From Clostridia bacterium (lineage in GTDB: Bacteria > Bacillota > Clostridia > Monoglobales > Monoglobaceae), in the NCBI GenBank assembly GCA_017620615.1, contig JAGAUW010000005.1, positions 1-32,595 of the forward strand: a stretch of 32,595 nt of DNA, read 5' to 3'. Made by a program: the position numbers and the translations under genes. Below, piece after piece: positions 1 to 6,760 of the stretch. The number at the start of each line of letters is the position of its first letter. The stretch's first letter is position 1. The notes under the pieces were generated by a model that was given only the letters and a program-made list of their open reading frames with translations, searched no databases and was not told where the DNA came from.

Positions 1-1
1 T

Positions 2-640
2 GTTTTATATGAGGTTGAGATACCTGAAGAAATAAAGCCAAATGTAAATATTAGTTGGGAAAAGTTAAAATTGAAAATACAATACGAAAATCCTAACAAA
101 GAAGTTGGAAGCGGAGGCGGCTATGCTTTTAGCAAGGTTATAGGCACAGATAAAAACAAATATACAATGTTGCACATTAGAACGGGTGCAGGGGAAGTTA
201 AAAATCAAAGACTATCTTTTGAATTGGAAGGATTAAAAAAAGTATATATGTTTCCTAATGAGGACAGAGCCGAATATGAAAAGTATTTAGATTGTAAGTT
301 CTTTTTTGAGTGGGATTTTGAGTATAATAATTCCGGAAAAAGATTTAATGTAAACAAAAAAATTAACAAAGGAAAAAGTGAAGTAACCAATATAGATATT
401 TCACCCATTTCTTTGTGGATAACTGTAACGGGCGAACAGATTGACTATAAAGATGTAAAGGATATTAAAATTCAATTCAACAACGGAAAAGAGATTGTGG
501 TAACTAATAAGGATTACGGTATTGAGTACACCCCGTTGCAGAATGGTATAAATAGAATTTCATGTGACTTTGGTGAAATAGTTAACATAAATGATTTGGA
601 AAGTATAAGCATCGGTGATCAAATAATAAATATGAAATAA
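2..640 (+). CDS. Unrecognised protein, C-terminal part (5' end outside window)
   Basis: The frame ending with TAA at 638 stays open back to base 2 without a convincing start, so this is the 3' part of a longer gene; the TTG at 71 is only an internal codon. About 212 residues are visible. They are rich in Lys, Asn, Ile and Glu with alternating hydrophobic residues, as in beta-sandwich extracytoplasmic domains, and end SIGDQIINMK. The SPISLWI segment followed by an IDYKDVKDIKI-type strand is reminiscent of the C-terminal domains of DUF4179/DUF5643 anti-sigma-like membrane proteins, but this is recollection, not a search. There is no transmembrane segment in the visible part. A plus-strand gene for a secreted protein follows. 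Function unknown. Confidence 0.7.
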   Translation, partial: VLYEVEIPEEIKPNVNISWEKLKLKIQYENPNKEVGSGGGYAFSKVIGTDKNKYTMLHIRTGAGEVKNQRLSFELEGLKKVYMFPNEDRAEYEKYLDCKFFFEWDFEYNNSGKRFNVNKKINKGKSEVTNIDISPISLWITVTGEQIDYKDVKDIKIQFNNGKEIVVTNKDYGIEYTPLQNGINRISCDFGEIVNINDLESISIGDQIINMK

Positions 641-808
641 GTTTAGACGATTTTGATTATGGTAAAAAAGTGGTTATTGCCATATCAAAAAATGGTGCGT
701 TGGAAACAAAGAAAAGCACTTTTGCGAAATCCTTCGTAGACTTATGCCATCTTCTGTGGTATGTTTGTGTTGCCGAATGGTAAATACAAATTTAGGAGAT
801 GAAATTTT

Positions 809-1357
809 ATGAAGAAAAAAGTATTATGTACGGTAATGGCAGTGACTATACTGCTGATACAAACGGCATCAGCAGCACCATGGCAATGGCATCGGAATGA
901 ACTGATATACGATAGCGAAATCGGGTTCTTCGGAAATGTAACCTTAACCTTCGCATCGGACGGTGGGAGCTTTATCAGGCCAATAACAAAAAGATATAGT
1001 GAAAGCATCAGCCTTGAAAGTTATGTACCAACAAAATACGGTTACACATTCAAGGGATGGTTTACCGATCCAAGAACGAAGCAGAATCAGGTAACAACAT
1101 TTAAATTCACAAAGCCCGATGTTCTCTATGCGAAGTGGGAAAAGAATCCAGAAGAACCCATAAATCCAAAAGACGAAATTATGAACAAGGACACCTGCTA
1201 CCTCACAGACGAGGAAATAAAAATACGAAATGAAATCATAGAAGAAAAAAATAAGACCTACATCGAAGGCTTCGGCTATGTGGCTCCTGCCAAAACAAAA
1301 ACCATCATAGTAGACTCGGATGGTGATATAAATAAAATGGTCGGCACAATGGAATAA
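809..1357 (+). CDS. Secreted protein with InlB B-repeat-like (Flg_new) domain
   Basis: 182 residues. The N-terminus (MKKK, hydrophobic stretch, TASA) is a typical Sec signal peptide with cleavage near residue 22. Residues about 45-112 carry the Listeria-Bacteroides repeat pattern: LTFASDGG, then YGYTFKGWFTDP, then LYAKWEK. These beta-grasp-like modules occur in adhesins and surface proteins. The remaining C-terminal 70 residues are charged, with no LPXTG signal or membrane anchor, so the protein is probably released or held non-covalently. A ribosome binding site (AGGAG) lies at 795-799, 9 bases before the ATG, and a strong hairpin closes the gene at 1377. Role unknown; a surface or secreted interaction protein is inferred. 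Confidence 0.8.
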   Translation: MKKKVLCTVMAVTILLIQTASAAPWQWHRNELIYDSEIGFFGNVTLTFASDGGSFIRPITKRYSESISLESYVPTKYGYTFKGWFTDPRTKQNQVTTFKFTKPDVLYAKWEKNPEEPINPKDEIMNKDTCYLTDEEIKIRNEIIEEKNKTYIEGFGYVAPAKTKTIIVDSDGDINKMVGTME

Positions 1358-1376
1358 AGCCCTATATAAACAAATT

Positions 1377-1411
1377 GAGGTTAAGCATAAAATGTATGCT
1401 TAACCTCTTTC
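1377..1411 (+). terminator. Intrinsic terminator after the InlB-repeat gene
   Basis: Perfect 13-bp inverted repeat GAGGTTAAGCATA / TATGCTTAACCTC around a 5-base loop (1377-1407), followed by TTT. It lies 20 bases after the stop codon. The T-run is short but the stem is long. Confidence 0.7.
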
Positions 1412-1601
1412 GGCTTCAATGATTAACTTTACATAGATTATATAACAGACACAATTAAATGTCAAGGCTTTGATAAAAATATCCCACAATAATAAGCCGA
1501 TAATAAAGATAATTAGTAGCAAGTGGGGTGTTTACACCATGCAGATAGTTAAAAGCGATTTTAGGGCAAATATAACGGCTTTTTGAGGGTATATTGGCAA
1601 A

Positions 1602-1628
1602 GAAAAAGAGCACCATAATCTGGTGCTC
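1602..1628 (-). terminator. Intrinsic terminator of tRNA-Ser
   Basis: Read on the minus strand, GAGCACCA-GATTA-TGGTGCTC is followed by TTTTTC, 3 bases after the CCA end of the tRNA. Perfect 8-bp stem with U-tract. Confidence 0.85.
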
Positions 1629-1630
1629 GG

Positions 1631-1717
1631 TGGCGGAGCGGGTGGGATTCGAACCCACGTGCCTGACGGCAACACGATTTCGAGTCGCGCTCGTTATGAC
1701 CACTTCGATACCGCTCC
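1631..1717 (-). tRNA. tRNA-Ser (anticodon CGA)
   Basis: An 87-nt cloverleaf on the minus strand with encoded CCA. The acceptor arm GGAGCGG pairs with CCGCTCC, the discriminator is G, the T-loop is GGTTCGAATCCC, and the anticodon loop CTCGAAA gives CGA. The long variable arm (around TGCCGTCAGGCA) is the class II feature of serine tRNAs. It reads UCG codons. Confidence 0.95.
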
Positions 1718-1964
1718 GTGTATATATAAACTCAAAAAATGAGTTTAAAGCAAATATTAAAATTTATTAGAAATCTCATTAGAAAAGAATTTCTTTATTG
1801 TTAGCACCGATTGCTGAAAACCGCACCGTTACAGGGTTTGCGGAGTTTTTAGTTCCATCAAGTTCAAAAGATTTCGAATGATTTCGAGACGTTTAGGCGA
1901 AACGCATCAAAACGAATTCAAAAGTGCAAATTTGCAAATCAGAGCAAAACAAAATATGTAAGAT
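1718..1964. other. Gene-less spacer between tRNA-Ser and mreB
   Basis: No convincing coding frame. It holds a small inverted repeat AAACTCA/TGAGTTT at 1728-1746 next to the tRNA 5' end, and a hairpin with CCGCA/TGCGG ends around 1821-1843. The 9-mer GATTTCGAG near 1880 also occurs in the anticodon arm of the adjacent tRNA-Ser (1676-1684). It may be a remnant of an old integration next to the tRNA; otherwise nothing is visible. Confidence 0.4.
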
Positions 1965-1967
1965 GGG

Positions 1968-1983
1968 GGGGGCAAAAGCCCCC
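1968..1983 (-). terminator. Possible terminator hairpin after mreB
   Basis: GGGGGC-AAAA-GCCCCC, a 6-bp GC stem 4 bases past the mreB stop codon. On the minus strand the following bases are not U-rich, so termination is uncertain. Confidence 0.35.
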
Positions 1984-1987
1984 ATTT

Positions 1988-3001
1988 TTATTCTGCAAAT
2001 TTTCTTGTAGAGTTGTAGCTCTGGAGAATTGAAATATTATCAAGAGCCCGGCCTGTGCCAAGAGCCACACAAGATTCTGCATCGTCTGCAACAATTGTGC
2101 GGATACCTGTTTCGGCCTCAATAAGCTTGTCCATACCATAAACCAAAGCACCGCCGCCGGTGAGGATGATGCCGTGCATACTGATGTCGGCAACAAGTTC
2201 GGGCGGAGTTTTTTCAAGGACAGCCTTTACTGCTTCAACGATTGTTGCAGATGTTTCGCTAAGTGCGTCAAGAATTTCAAGTGATGAAATGGTAACGGTC
2301 TTTGGAAGACCTGAAACCAGGCTTCTGCCACGAACATCCATAGTGAGATTTTCGTCTCTGCGGTAAACACAACCGATTTTTATTTTAAGTTCTTCGGCTG
2401 TTCTTTCACCAATCAGAATATTGTATTTTTTGCGGATATATCTTACGATGGCTTCATTAAACTTGTCACCTGCCACCTTGATTGACTGGCTAGCAACAAT
2501 TCCGCCCAAAGAGATAACAGCAACGTCGGATGTGCCGCCGCCCATATCAACAATCATAGAACCATAAGGCTGAGAAATGTCAATTCCAACGCCGATAGCA
2601 GCGGCCAAAGGCTCTTCAATGAGGTGCACTTTGCTTGCACCCGCCTGAATGCCTGCGTCAATAACGGCACGTTCTTCAACCTCGGTAACACCGCTGGGCA
2701 CACAGATAATAACGCGGGGCTTGAATATGCTGCGTTTTGTAACCTTGCCCAAGAAATATTTAATCATTCTTTCAGTAGTGTTGTAATCAGAAATAACACC
2801 ATCACGAAGAGGACGGATAGCCACAATGTTTCCGGGAGTTCTGCCAAGCATTTTCTGAGCTTCCTCGCCCACGGCATAAAGCTTGTTTGTGTTTTTGTCA
2901 ACAGCAACAACAGACGGTTCTTTGGCAACAATGCCCTTGCCCTTGATATAAACCAGAACTGATGCTGTACCCAGGTCGATACCTATATCCTGTCCGAACA
3001 T
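1988..3001 (-). CDS. mreB: Rod shape-determining protein, MreB/Mbl type
   Basis: 337-residue bacterial actin. It forms membrane-associated filaments that guide the elongation cell-wall synthesis complex. Visible signatures are the phosphate 1 loop GIDLGTASVLVYIKGKG near the N-terminus, the phosphate 2 loop VDMGGGTSDVAVISLGG at about 155-172, the TPPELVADI segment, and the adenosine-loop motif GIILTGGGALVYGMDKL at about 282-298. The start MFGQDIGIDLGTA and the full text resemble Bacillus Mbl as much as MreB. The gene stands alone, without mreC, mreD or a divisome neighbour, as often seen for clostridial mbl copies. An AAGGTGAT ribosome binding site precedes the ATG, and a consensus sigma-A promoter lies about 100 bp upstream. 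Which paralogue it is cannot be settled here. Confidence 0.95.
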   Translation of the reverse strand: MFGQDIGIDLGTASVLVYIKGKGIVAKEPSVVAVDKNTNKLYAVGEEAQKMLGRTPGNIVAIRPLRDGVISDYNTTERMIKYFLGKVTKRSIFKPRVIICVPSGVTEVEERAVIDAGIQAGASKVHLIEEPLAAAIGVGIDISQPYGSMIVDMGGGTSDVAVISLGGIVASQSIKVAGDKFNEAIVRYIRKKYNILIGERTAEELKIKIGCVYRRDENLTMDVRGRSLVSGLPKTVTISSLEILDALSETSATIVEAVKAVLEKTPPELVADISMHGIILTGGGALVYGMDKLIEAETGIRTIVADDAESCVALGTGRALDNISILQSYNSTRKFAE

Positions 3002-3102
3002 AATTTAATCACCTTACCTTGTAATTTATCTGTGTTAAATAGGTCAAAATCCGCAAGGAGAAATTTCAAGCGGATATATAAAACTTAAAGTCAGTACCTA
3101 AT

Positions 3103-3131
3103 ATAATATACCATTTAAAGAAAAATGTCAA
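3103..3131 (-). promoter_or_regulatory. Sigma-A promoter of mreB
   Basis: On the minus strand, TTGACA (3131-3126), a 17-bp spacer and TATTAT (3108-3103). Close to consensus and correctly oriented for mreB about 100 bp downstream. Confidence 0.8.
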
Positions 3132-3294
3132 TACAAAACCAAAGAAAACCCCAAAGGATGATGCATCAAAAAACGACAAAAGCTCTGCCACGAAAAAATT
3201 ACCATAAAAGAGTAATGAAAAGGACTTTAATTGCTATATTTTTAACAATATTTGAAAAATTATTATATTTTAATAAAAAAATCGCAAAACGCTC

Positions 3295-3324
3295 TTGTAA
3301 AGTGGTGCCCATTTGTGTTAAAAT
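3295..3324 (+). promoter_or_regulatory. Promoter of the NifU-like/GGGtGRT operon
   Basis: TTGTAA at 3295-3300, an 18-bp spacer, and an extended -10, TG-T-TAAAAT, at 3316-3324. It lies about 100 bp before the first ATG. The leader between contains a small GGGC/GCCC hairpin near 3398-3411. Confidence 0.6.
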
Positions 3325-3428
3325 GTTATCAAATGTATTTTTCAAAAGAAAAAAAGCAATTTAAGTCGTCTGTGCAAAATTCATTCTTGACAGACAGGGG
3401 CTAACGGCCCAGTGGAAAGGAGTAAAAA

Positions 3429-4121
3429 ATGATTTATTCTTCAGAAGTAGAAAGAATGTGCGTTGTTAAAAAAGGCGCAAATCACGGTCCGGCACCCATC
3501 CCGGAAGAAGGCAAATGGGTAAAATCAAAAGAAATCAAAGATATTTCAGGTCTTACACACGGTGTTGGCTGGTGTGCACCTCAGCAGGGCGCTTGTAAGC
3601 TTACACTTAATGTAAAAGACGGGATTATTCAGGAAGCTTTGGTTGAAACTCTGGGCTGCAGCGGTATGACACACTCTGCTGCTATGGCATCAGAAATTCT
3701 TCCCGGAAAGACAATCCTTGAAGCTCTCAACACAGACCTTGTTTGTGACGCTATCAACACAGCTATGCGTGAGCTCTTCCTCCAGATTGTTTACGGAAGA
3801 ACACAGACAGCTTTCTCAGAGGGTGGACTTCCCATTGGTGCAGGTCTTGAGGACCTTGGTAAAGGTCTTCGCAGCCAGGTTGGCACAATGTACGGAACAC
3901 TTGAAAAAGGTTCAAGATACCTTGAAATGGCAGAGGGTTATGTTACAAAGATTGCTCTTGATGCAGACGATGAAATCATCGGTTATGAATTTGTTCACAT
4001 GGGCAAGATGATGGATATGATAAAGGGCGGTATGGATGCTAATGAAGCTATGAAAAAGGCTATGGGCACATACGGCAGAGTTTCGGATGCAGTCAAGATG
4101 ATTGACCCCAGACACGAATAA
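3429..4121 (+). CDS. NifU/IscU-like iron-sulfur scaffold-related protein of the GGGtGRT pair
   Basis: 230 residues. The segment GWCAPQQGACKLTLNVKDG followed by ETLGCSGMTHSAAMASEILPGKTILEAL resembles the IscU/NifU N-terminal scaffold fold: a GCS cysteine, then a helix ending in GKT-x-x-EAL. Several cysteines (around 11, 48, 55 and 77) could bind metal, but the canonical IscU three-cysteine spacing is not obvious. The family is annotated as iron-sulfur cluster assembly scaffold-like in clostridia, and it occurs next to a GGGtGRT protein, as here (gap of 15 bases). The start has an AAAGGAG ribosome binding site. The cysteines and pairing are seen, the family is recalled, and a joint role in metal or cluster handling is inferred. 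Confidence 0.8.
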   Translation: MIYSSEVERMCVVKKGANHGPAPIPEEGKWVKSKEIKDISGLTHGVGWCAPQQGACKLTLNVKDGIIQEALVETLGCSGMTHSAAMASEILPGKTILEALNTDLVCDAINTAMRELFLQIVYGRTQTAFSEGGLPIGAGLEDLGKGLRSQVGTMYGTLEKGSRYLEMAEGYVTKIALDADDEIIGYEFVHMGKMMDMIKGGMDANEAMKKAMGTYGRVSDAVKMIDPRHE

Positions 4122-4136
4122 GGAGGTATTTTTAAG

Positions 4137-5138
4137 ATGGCTTTATTTGAAAGTTATGAAAGAAGAATTGATACAATAAACAAAGTTTTAAACGCAAACG
4201 GCATTGCATCTATTGATGAAGCAAAGGCTATCTGCGACGAAAAGGGTATCGACCCATATGGAATCGTTAAAGGTATTCAGCCTATCGCTTTTGAAAATGC
4301 AGGTTGGGCTTATGTTGTTGGTGCAGCTCTTGCTATCAAGAGAGGCGTAAAGACAGCGGCTGAAGCTGCAAAGGTTATCGGCGAAGGTCTTCAGGCCTTC
4401 TGTATCCCGGGCAGCGTTGCTGACGACAGAAAAGTTGGTCTTGGTCACGGAAACCTTGGTGCTATGCTCCTCAGCGAAGACACAAAGTGCTTTGCTTTCC
4501 TTGCAGGTCACGAATCATTTGCAGCAGCAGAGGGTGCTATCGGTATTGCCCGCAGTGCAAACAAAGTTCGCAAAGAACCCCTTCGCGTTATTCTTAACGG
4601 TCTTGGAAAGGATGCTGCACTTATTATTTCAAGGATCAATGGTTTCACATATGTTCAGACAGAATTTGATTATGCAACAGGCGAAGTAAAAATCGTTCGC
4701 GAAAAGGCATATTCAAACGGTGAAAGAGCAAAGGTTCGTTGCTATGGCTCTGATGATGTTCGTGAGGGCGTTGCAATCATGCACCTTGAGGGTGTTGACG
4801 TTTCTATCACAGGAAACTCCACAAACCCAACAAGATTCCAGCATCCTGTTGCAGGAACATACAAGAAAGAATGTATTGAACAGGGCAAGAAATATTTCTC
4901 TGTTGCATCAGGCGGCGGTACAGGACGTACACTCCATCCTGATAATATGGCTGCAGGTCCTGCTTCATATGGTATGACTGATACAATGGGCCGTATGCAC
5001 AGTGATGCTCAGTTCGCAGGTTCTTCATCAGTTCCCGCTCACGTTGAAATGATGGGACTCCTCGGCGCAGGTAACAACCCAATGGTTGGTATGACTGTTG
5101 CTGTGGCTGTTGCTATTGAAGAAGCAATGAATAAATAG
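4137..5138 (+). CDS. GGGtGRT protein
   Basis: 333 residues, with the family signature SGGGTGRTLHPDNMAAGPASYGMTD around residues 260-285. This is an uncharacterised family of anaerobes, always soluble-looking: no signal peptide or membrane segment is visible. It starts 15 bases after the NifU-like gene with GGAGG at 4122-4126, so the two are co-transcribed and translated together, and a strong terminator follows. The Gly/Thr-rich loop looks like a nucleotide- or phosphate-binding turn, which is only an inference. The text is rich in GCT/GTT/ACA-type codons like its partner, suggesting a well-expressed operon. No reaction is known to me for this family. Confidence 0.9.
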   Translation: MALFESYERRIDTINKVLNANGIASIDEAKAICDEKGIDPYGIVKGIQPIAFENAGWAYVVGAALAIKRGVKTAAEAAKVIGEGLQAFCIPGSVADDRKVGLGHGNLGAMLLSEDTKCFAFLAGHESFAAAEGAIGIARSANKVRKEPLRVILNGLGKDAALIISRINGFTYVQTEFDYATGEVKIVREKAYSNGERAKVRCYGSDDVREGVAIMHLEGVDVSITGNSTNPTRFQHPVAGTYKKECIEQGKKYFSVASGGGTGRTLHPDNMAAGPASYGMTDTMGRMHSDAQFAGSSSVPAHVEMMGLLGAGNNPMVGMTVAVAVAIEEAMNK

Positions 5139-5180
5139 TTTTCTAATCTCTTTTGGGATTAAAAGATATTTGCAAAATGA

Positions 5181-5210
5181 AAACCGGTGGCGAAATGCCA
5201 CCGGTTTTTT
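5181..5210 (+). terminator. Terminator of the GGGtGRT operon
   Basis: AAACCGGTGGC-GAAAT-GCCACCGGTTT followed by TTT, an 11-bp perfect stem 42 bases past the stop codon. Confidence 0.9.
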
Positions 5211-5276
5211 GACTTAAATTGGTTTTCTTAAGGAAGATAGCCTGTAAACCTTTTTGGAGATTGGATATTATATAAG

Positions 5277-5787
5277 TTTTATTCTCAAGGGGAAATGTTC
5301 CCCTTGGACCCCTTTTCTGCTATCAAAGTCTCGGCAGATGTAACTGTTCATCTCTTTCTGTTTTGTTGACGCTCGGAAGTTCAATATATATTGAACGCAC
5401 TCGCTAAAAACAGCAGACAAAAAAGGGAACTGATGTCTGCTGTTTTTCACCAAAACAAAAAAATTTTCACAAACATCTGCAAGCCGACTTTTCAAAAGCA
5501 GTTTTTTTGGGGTCCATCTCCGCGGGGCTCTATGACATCAGGGGAATACCCCAACAAATATTCCGCTTTAGGCGAGAGACGAGAGATAGATGTTTGCGAA
5601 ACTTGGATAAAGGCACAAAAATCGGCGTCACATCAGTTTCCTTTGCTGGTGACGCCGATTTAATGAGTTCAAACAATAGGTTTGTTTTTCCAAATGGTTG
5701 TGCCTTTGGAAAGCTTTCGCAATTACAGATATCCAAGGCTCAAGCAGCGGAATGGGGGTGCAAGGGGCACTCCCCTTGAGAATTAAA
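5277..5787. mobile_element. Candidate non-coding (MITE-like) element with terminal inverted repeats
   Basis: About 510 bp with no plausible gene. The left end (5277-5320) and the reverse complement of the right end (5745-5787) share ATTCTCAAGGGGA, then CCCCTTG, then ACCCC. Each end is itself a hairpin: CAAGGGGA/TCCCCTTG at 5288-5308, and CAAGGGG/CCCCTTG at 5761-5778. Inside are an 18-bp palindrome GTTCAATATATATTGAAC (5379-5396), a 14-bp inverted repeat AAAAACAGCAGACA (5406-5419 and 5434-5447) and a 12-bp one AATCGGCGTCAC (5620-5631 and 5649-5660). The right end touches the stop of the adjacent Xre gene. Short open frames across it match no family I know. Confidence 0.55.
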
Positions 5788-5995
5788 GTTTCTTTGGATT
5801 GTCAGTACGCCCCAAAATATAATCAGTGCTGACCTTGTAAAAATCTGCAAGGGTAATGAGTGCTGCGGTAGGAATATCCCTATAACCCTTTTCGTATAAT
5901 GAATATTGTTGTTGAGTAATAAATAAAAGCTTTGCAATGTCCTTTTGTTTCAAGTCGTTATCTTCGCGGAGGTCACGAAGTCTTTTAAAATACAA
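5783..5995 (-). CDS. Xre-family transcriptional regulator (copy 1)
   Basis: 70 residues, essentially a single helix-turn-helix domain (Cro/C1 type, residues about 4-62): RLRDLREDNDLKQKDIAKLL, then QQYSLYEKGYRDIP, then a final helix with STDYILGRTDNPKK. It binds DNA as a dimer, probably as a repressor. It lies 17 bases downstream of a close paralogue with the same architecture, so the pair is a tandem duplication that has diverged mostly in the recognition helix. The start has a GAGGTGAA ribosome binding site. Its last codons meet the inverted-repeat end of the 5277-5787 element. Targets are inferred to include the palindromes upstream of the pair. Confidence 0.9.
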   Translation of the reverse strand: MYFKRLRDLREDNDLKQKDIAKLLFITQQQYSLYEKGYRDIPTAALITLADFYKVSTDYILGRTDNPKKL

Positions 5996-6012
5996 GAACC
6001 TTCACCTCTATA

Positions 6013-6225
6013 TTAAATCTTATTGGGATTATCGGTAATGCCTAAGATATAATCGGTGCTGACGTTATATTTTTCAGCCAGTTTCATTAAATGTTCCAAT
6101 GGAATATTTTGAAAACCTCTTTCGTAGCGTGAATATACGGTTTGCTGTATACCAAGAAATTCTGCAACCTCAGACTGTTTCAGGTCGTGGTCCTCCCTTA
6201 AATCTTTTAATCTTCTAAAAAGCAA
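6013..6225 (-). CDS. Xre-family transcriptional regulator (copy 2)
   Basis: 70 residues, a Cro/C1 helix-turn-helix covering almost the whole chain: RLKDLREDHDLKQSEVAEFL, recognition helix around QQTVYSRYERGFQNIP, ending STDYILGITDNPNK. Same length and same ends as the downstream copy. It is first in the minus-strand pair, with GGGAGGTGAATC as ribosome binding site. The promoter region it shares with a divergent small gene holds the palindrome TATAAGTACTTATA and a second TTATAAGTACT. The arrangement is that of an autoregulated repressor that also controls the divergent gene; this is inferred from layout. Confidence 0.9.
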   Translation of the reverse strand: MLFRRLKDLREDHDLKQSEVAEFLGIQQTVYSRYERGFQNIPLEHLMKLAEKYNVSTDYILGITDNPNKI

Positions 6226-6248
6226 ACCGATTCACCTCCCATAGTATT

Positions 6249-6262
6249 TATAAGTACTTATA
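6249..6262. promoter_or_regulatory. Candidate Xre operator 1
   Basis: Perfect 14-bp palindrome TATAAGTACTTATA, immediately upstream of the -35 box of the divergent gene and 24 bases from the Xre start codon. The motif TTATAAGTACT recurs 57 bp away. Confidence 0.6.
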
Positions 6263-6291
6263 TTGACTTTACCATATCTTTATGATAAACT
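6263..6291 (+). promoter_or_regulatory. Promoter of the small orphan gene
   Basis: TTGACT, 17 bp, TAAACT with TG one base upstream (extended -10). It is flanked by two TTATAAGTACT copies, so a repressor bound there would block it. Confidence 0.65.
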
Positions 6292-6302
6292 AAAAATATA
6301 GA

Positions 6303-6316
6303 ACTTATAAGTACTA
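6303..6316. promoter_or_regulatory. Candidate Xre operator 2
   Basis: ACTTATAAGTACTA, containing the same TTATAAGTACT (6305-6315) as operator 1. It sits between the expected transcription start and the ribosome binding site of the small gene at 6333. Confidence 0.5.
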
Positions 6317-6332
6317 CAAGGAGGCAAAATAT

Positions 6333-6566
6333 ATGACAATAAAAACTGAACTAATTAAAAATTATATCGCTGAGGGTATATTCGATAGAATAATGGACTT
6401 TGTGATTGATGAAAACAAAATTCCTGATACAGAAGCTGTGGAGATACTTGGGGATATACAAGAAATTTTGAAAAGTGGCGAGGATAACGATTTTTTGATA
6501 GTTGATGAGATTGTTTCCTTGTTTATCCGCCACAATCTTGATACGGGCGGATGTCACGATTTTTAA
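6333..6566 (+). CDS. Small acidic protein divergent from Xre regulators, unrecognised
   Basis: 77 residues, acidic and helix-prone, ending in a His/Cys-containing tail (IRHNLDTGGCHDF). No signal peptide or membrane segment. It has an AAGGAGG ribosome binding site and a good extended -10 promoter boxed in by two copies of the presumed Xre operator. I do not recognise the family. The context (two small repressors, divergent, next to a possible type I toxin locus) suggests an accessory module such as a phage-derived or stress-response cassette. An antitoxin, anti-repressor or metal-sensing partner would all be compatible. Confidence 0.7.
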   Translation: MTIKTELIKNYIAEGIFDRIMDFVIDENKIPDTEAVEILGDIQEILKSGEDNDFLIVDEIVSLFIRHNLDTGGCHDF

Positions 6567-6578
6567 AAGGTTATCAGC

Positions 6579-6607
6579 TTGGCTAAGACTTGCAAATATG
6601 GTATAAT
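6579..6607 (+). promoter_or_regulatory. Promoter of the toxin-like mRNA
   Basis: TTGGCT, 17-bp spacer, TATAAT, with TG one base upstream of the -10 (extended -10). Transcription would start near 6614, just before the left arm of the 29-base inverted repeat. Confidence 0.75.
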
Positions 6608-6616
6608 GCCGCTTGT

Positions 6617-6645
6617 AGCAAGAGAAACGGCGGCGGTTGTTTCTG
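6617..6645 (+). repeat. Inverted repeat, left arm (toxin-like locus)
   Basis: Matches the reverse complement of 6786-6815 at 25 of 30 positions: AGCAAGAGA, AACGGC and GTTGTTTCTG are shared. Each arm begins almost exactly at a predicted transcription start, so the two convergent RNAs would start with nearly the same sequence. Confidence 0.8.
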
Positions 6646-6671
6646 ACACCCCGTGAAAAGGGGGTGCCTGC

Positions 6672-6734
6672 ATGGAAGAAATAATTTCTTTTACTTTATT
6701 GGTGATGATAATTATCCTTTACATAAAGAAGTAA
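6672..6734 (+). CDS. 20-residue hydrophobic peptide, candidate type I toxin
   Basis: The frame encodes MEEIISFTLLVMIIILYIKK: two acidic residues, one uninterrupted hydrophobic helix and a KK tail, the layout of membrane-acting toxins of type I systems (Fst, TxpA and holin-like types). A ribosome-binding purine stretch (AGGGGGTG) lies 7 bases upstream inside a stem. The mRNA has its own strong promoter, ends in a two-way hairpin at the stop codon, and is met by an opposing RNA from a TTGACA promoter. It is shorter than most known toxins of this class, so the exact family is not assigned. What is seen is the gene structure; toxicity is inferred. Confidence 0.6.
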   Translation: MEEIISFTLLVMIIILYIKK

Positions 6735-6760
6735 CCGCCACTTCTGCCAAAGTGACGGTT
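6733..6760. terminator. Bidirectional terminator of the toxin/antitoxin RNAs
   Basis: AACCGCCACTT / AAGTGACGGTT, an 11-bp stem with one G-U pair, overlapping the toxin stop codon. Both convergent RNAs would end here and overlap by this stem, as in the Fst/par arrangement. U-tracts on both sides are weak. Confidence 0.55.

Noticed and set aside
3125..3364. 79-codon plus-strand frame upstream of the NifU-like gene
   Set aside because: Very Lys/Arg-rich low-complexity text, no ribosome binding site, and it overlaps the mreB promoter and the promoter of the next operon.
5391..5779. Overlapping 90-codon frames in the 5277-5787 element
   Set aside because: They cross perfect hairpins, lack ribosome binding sites, and several overlap each other on both strands; better explained as structured non-coding DNA.
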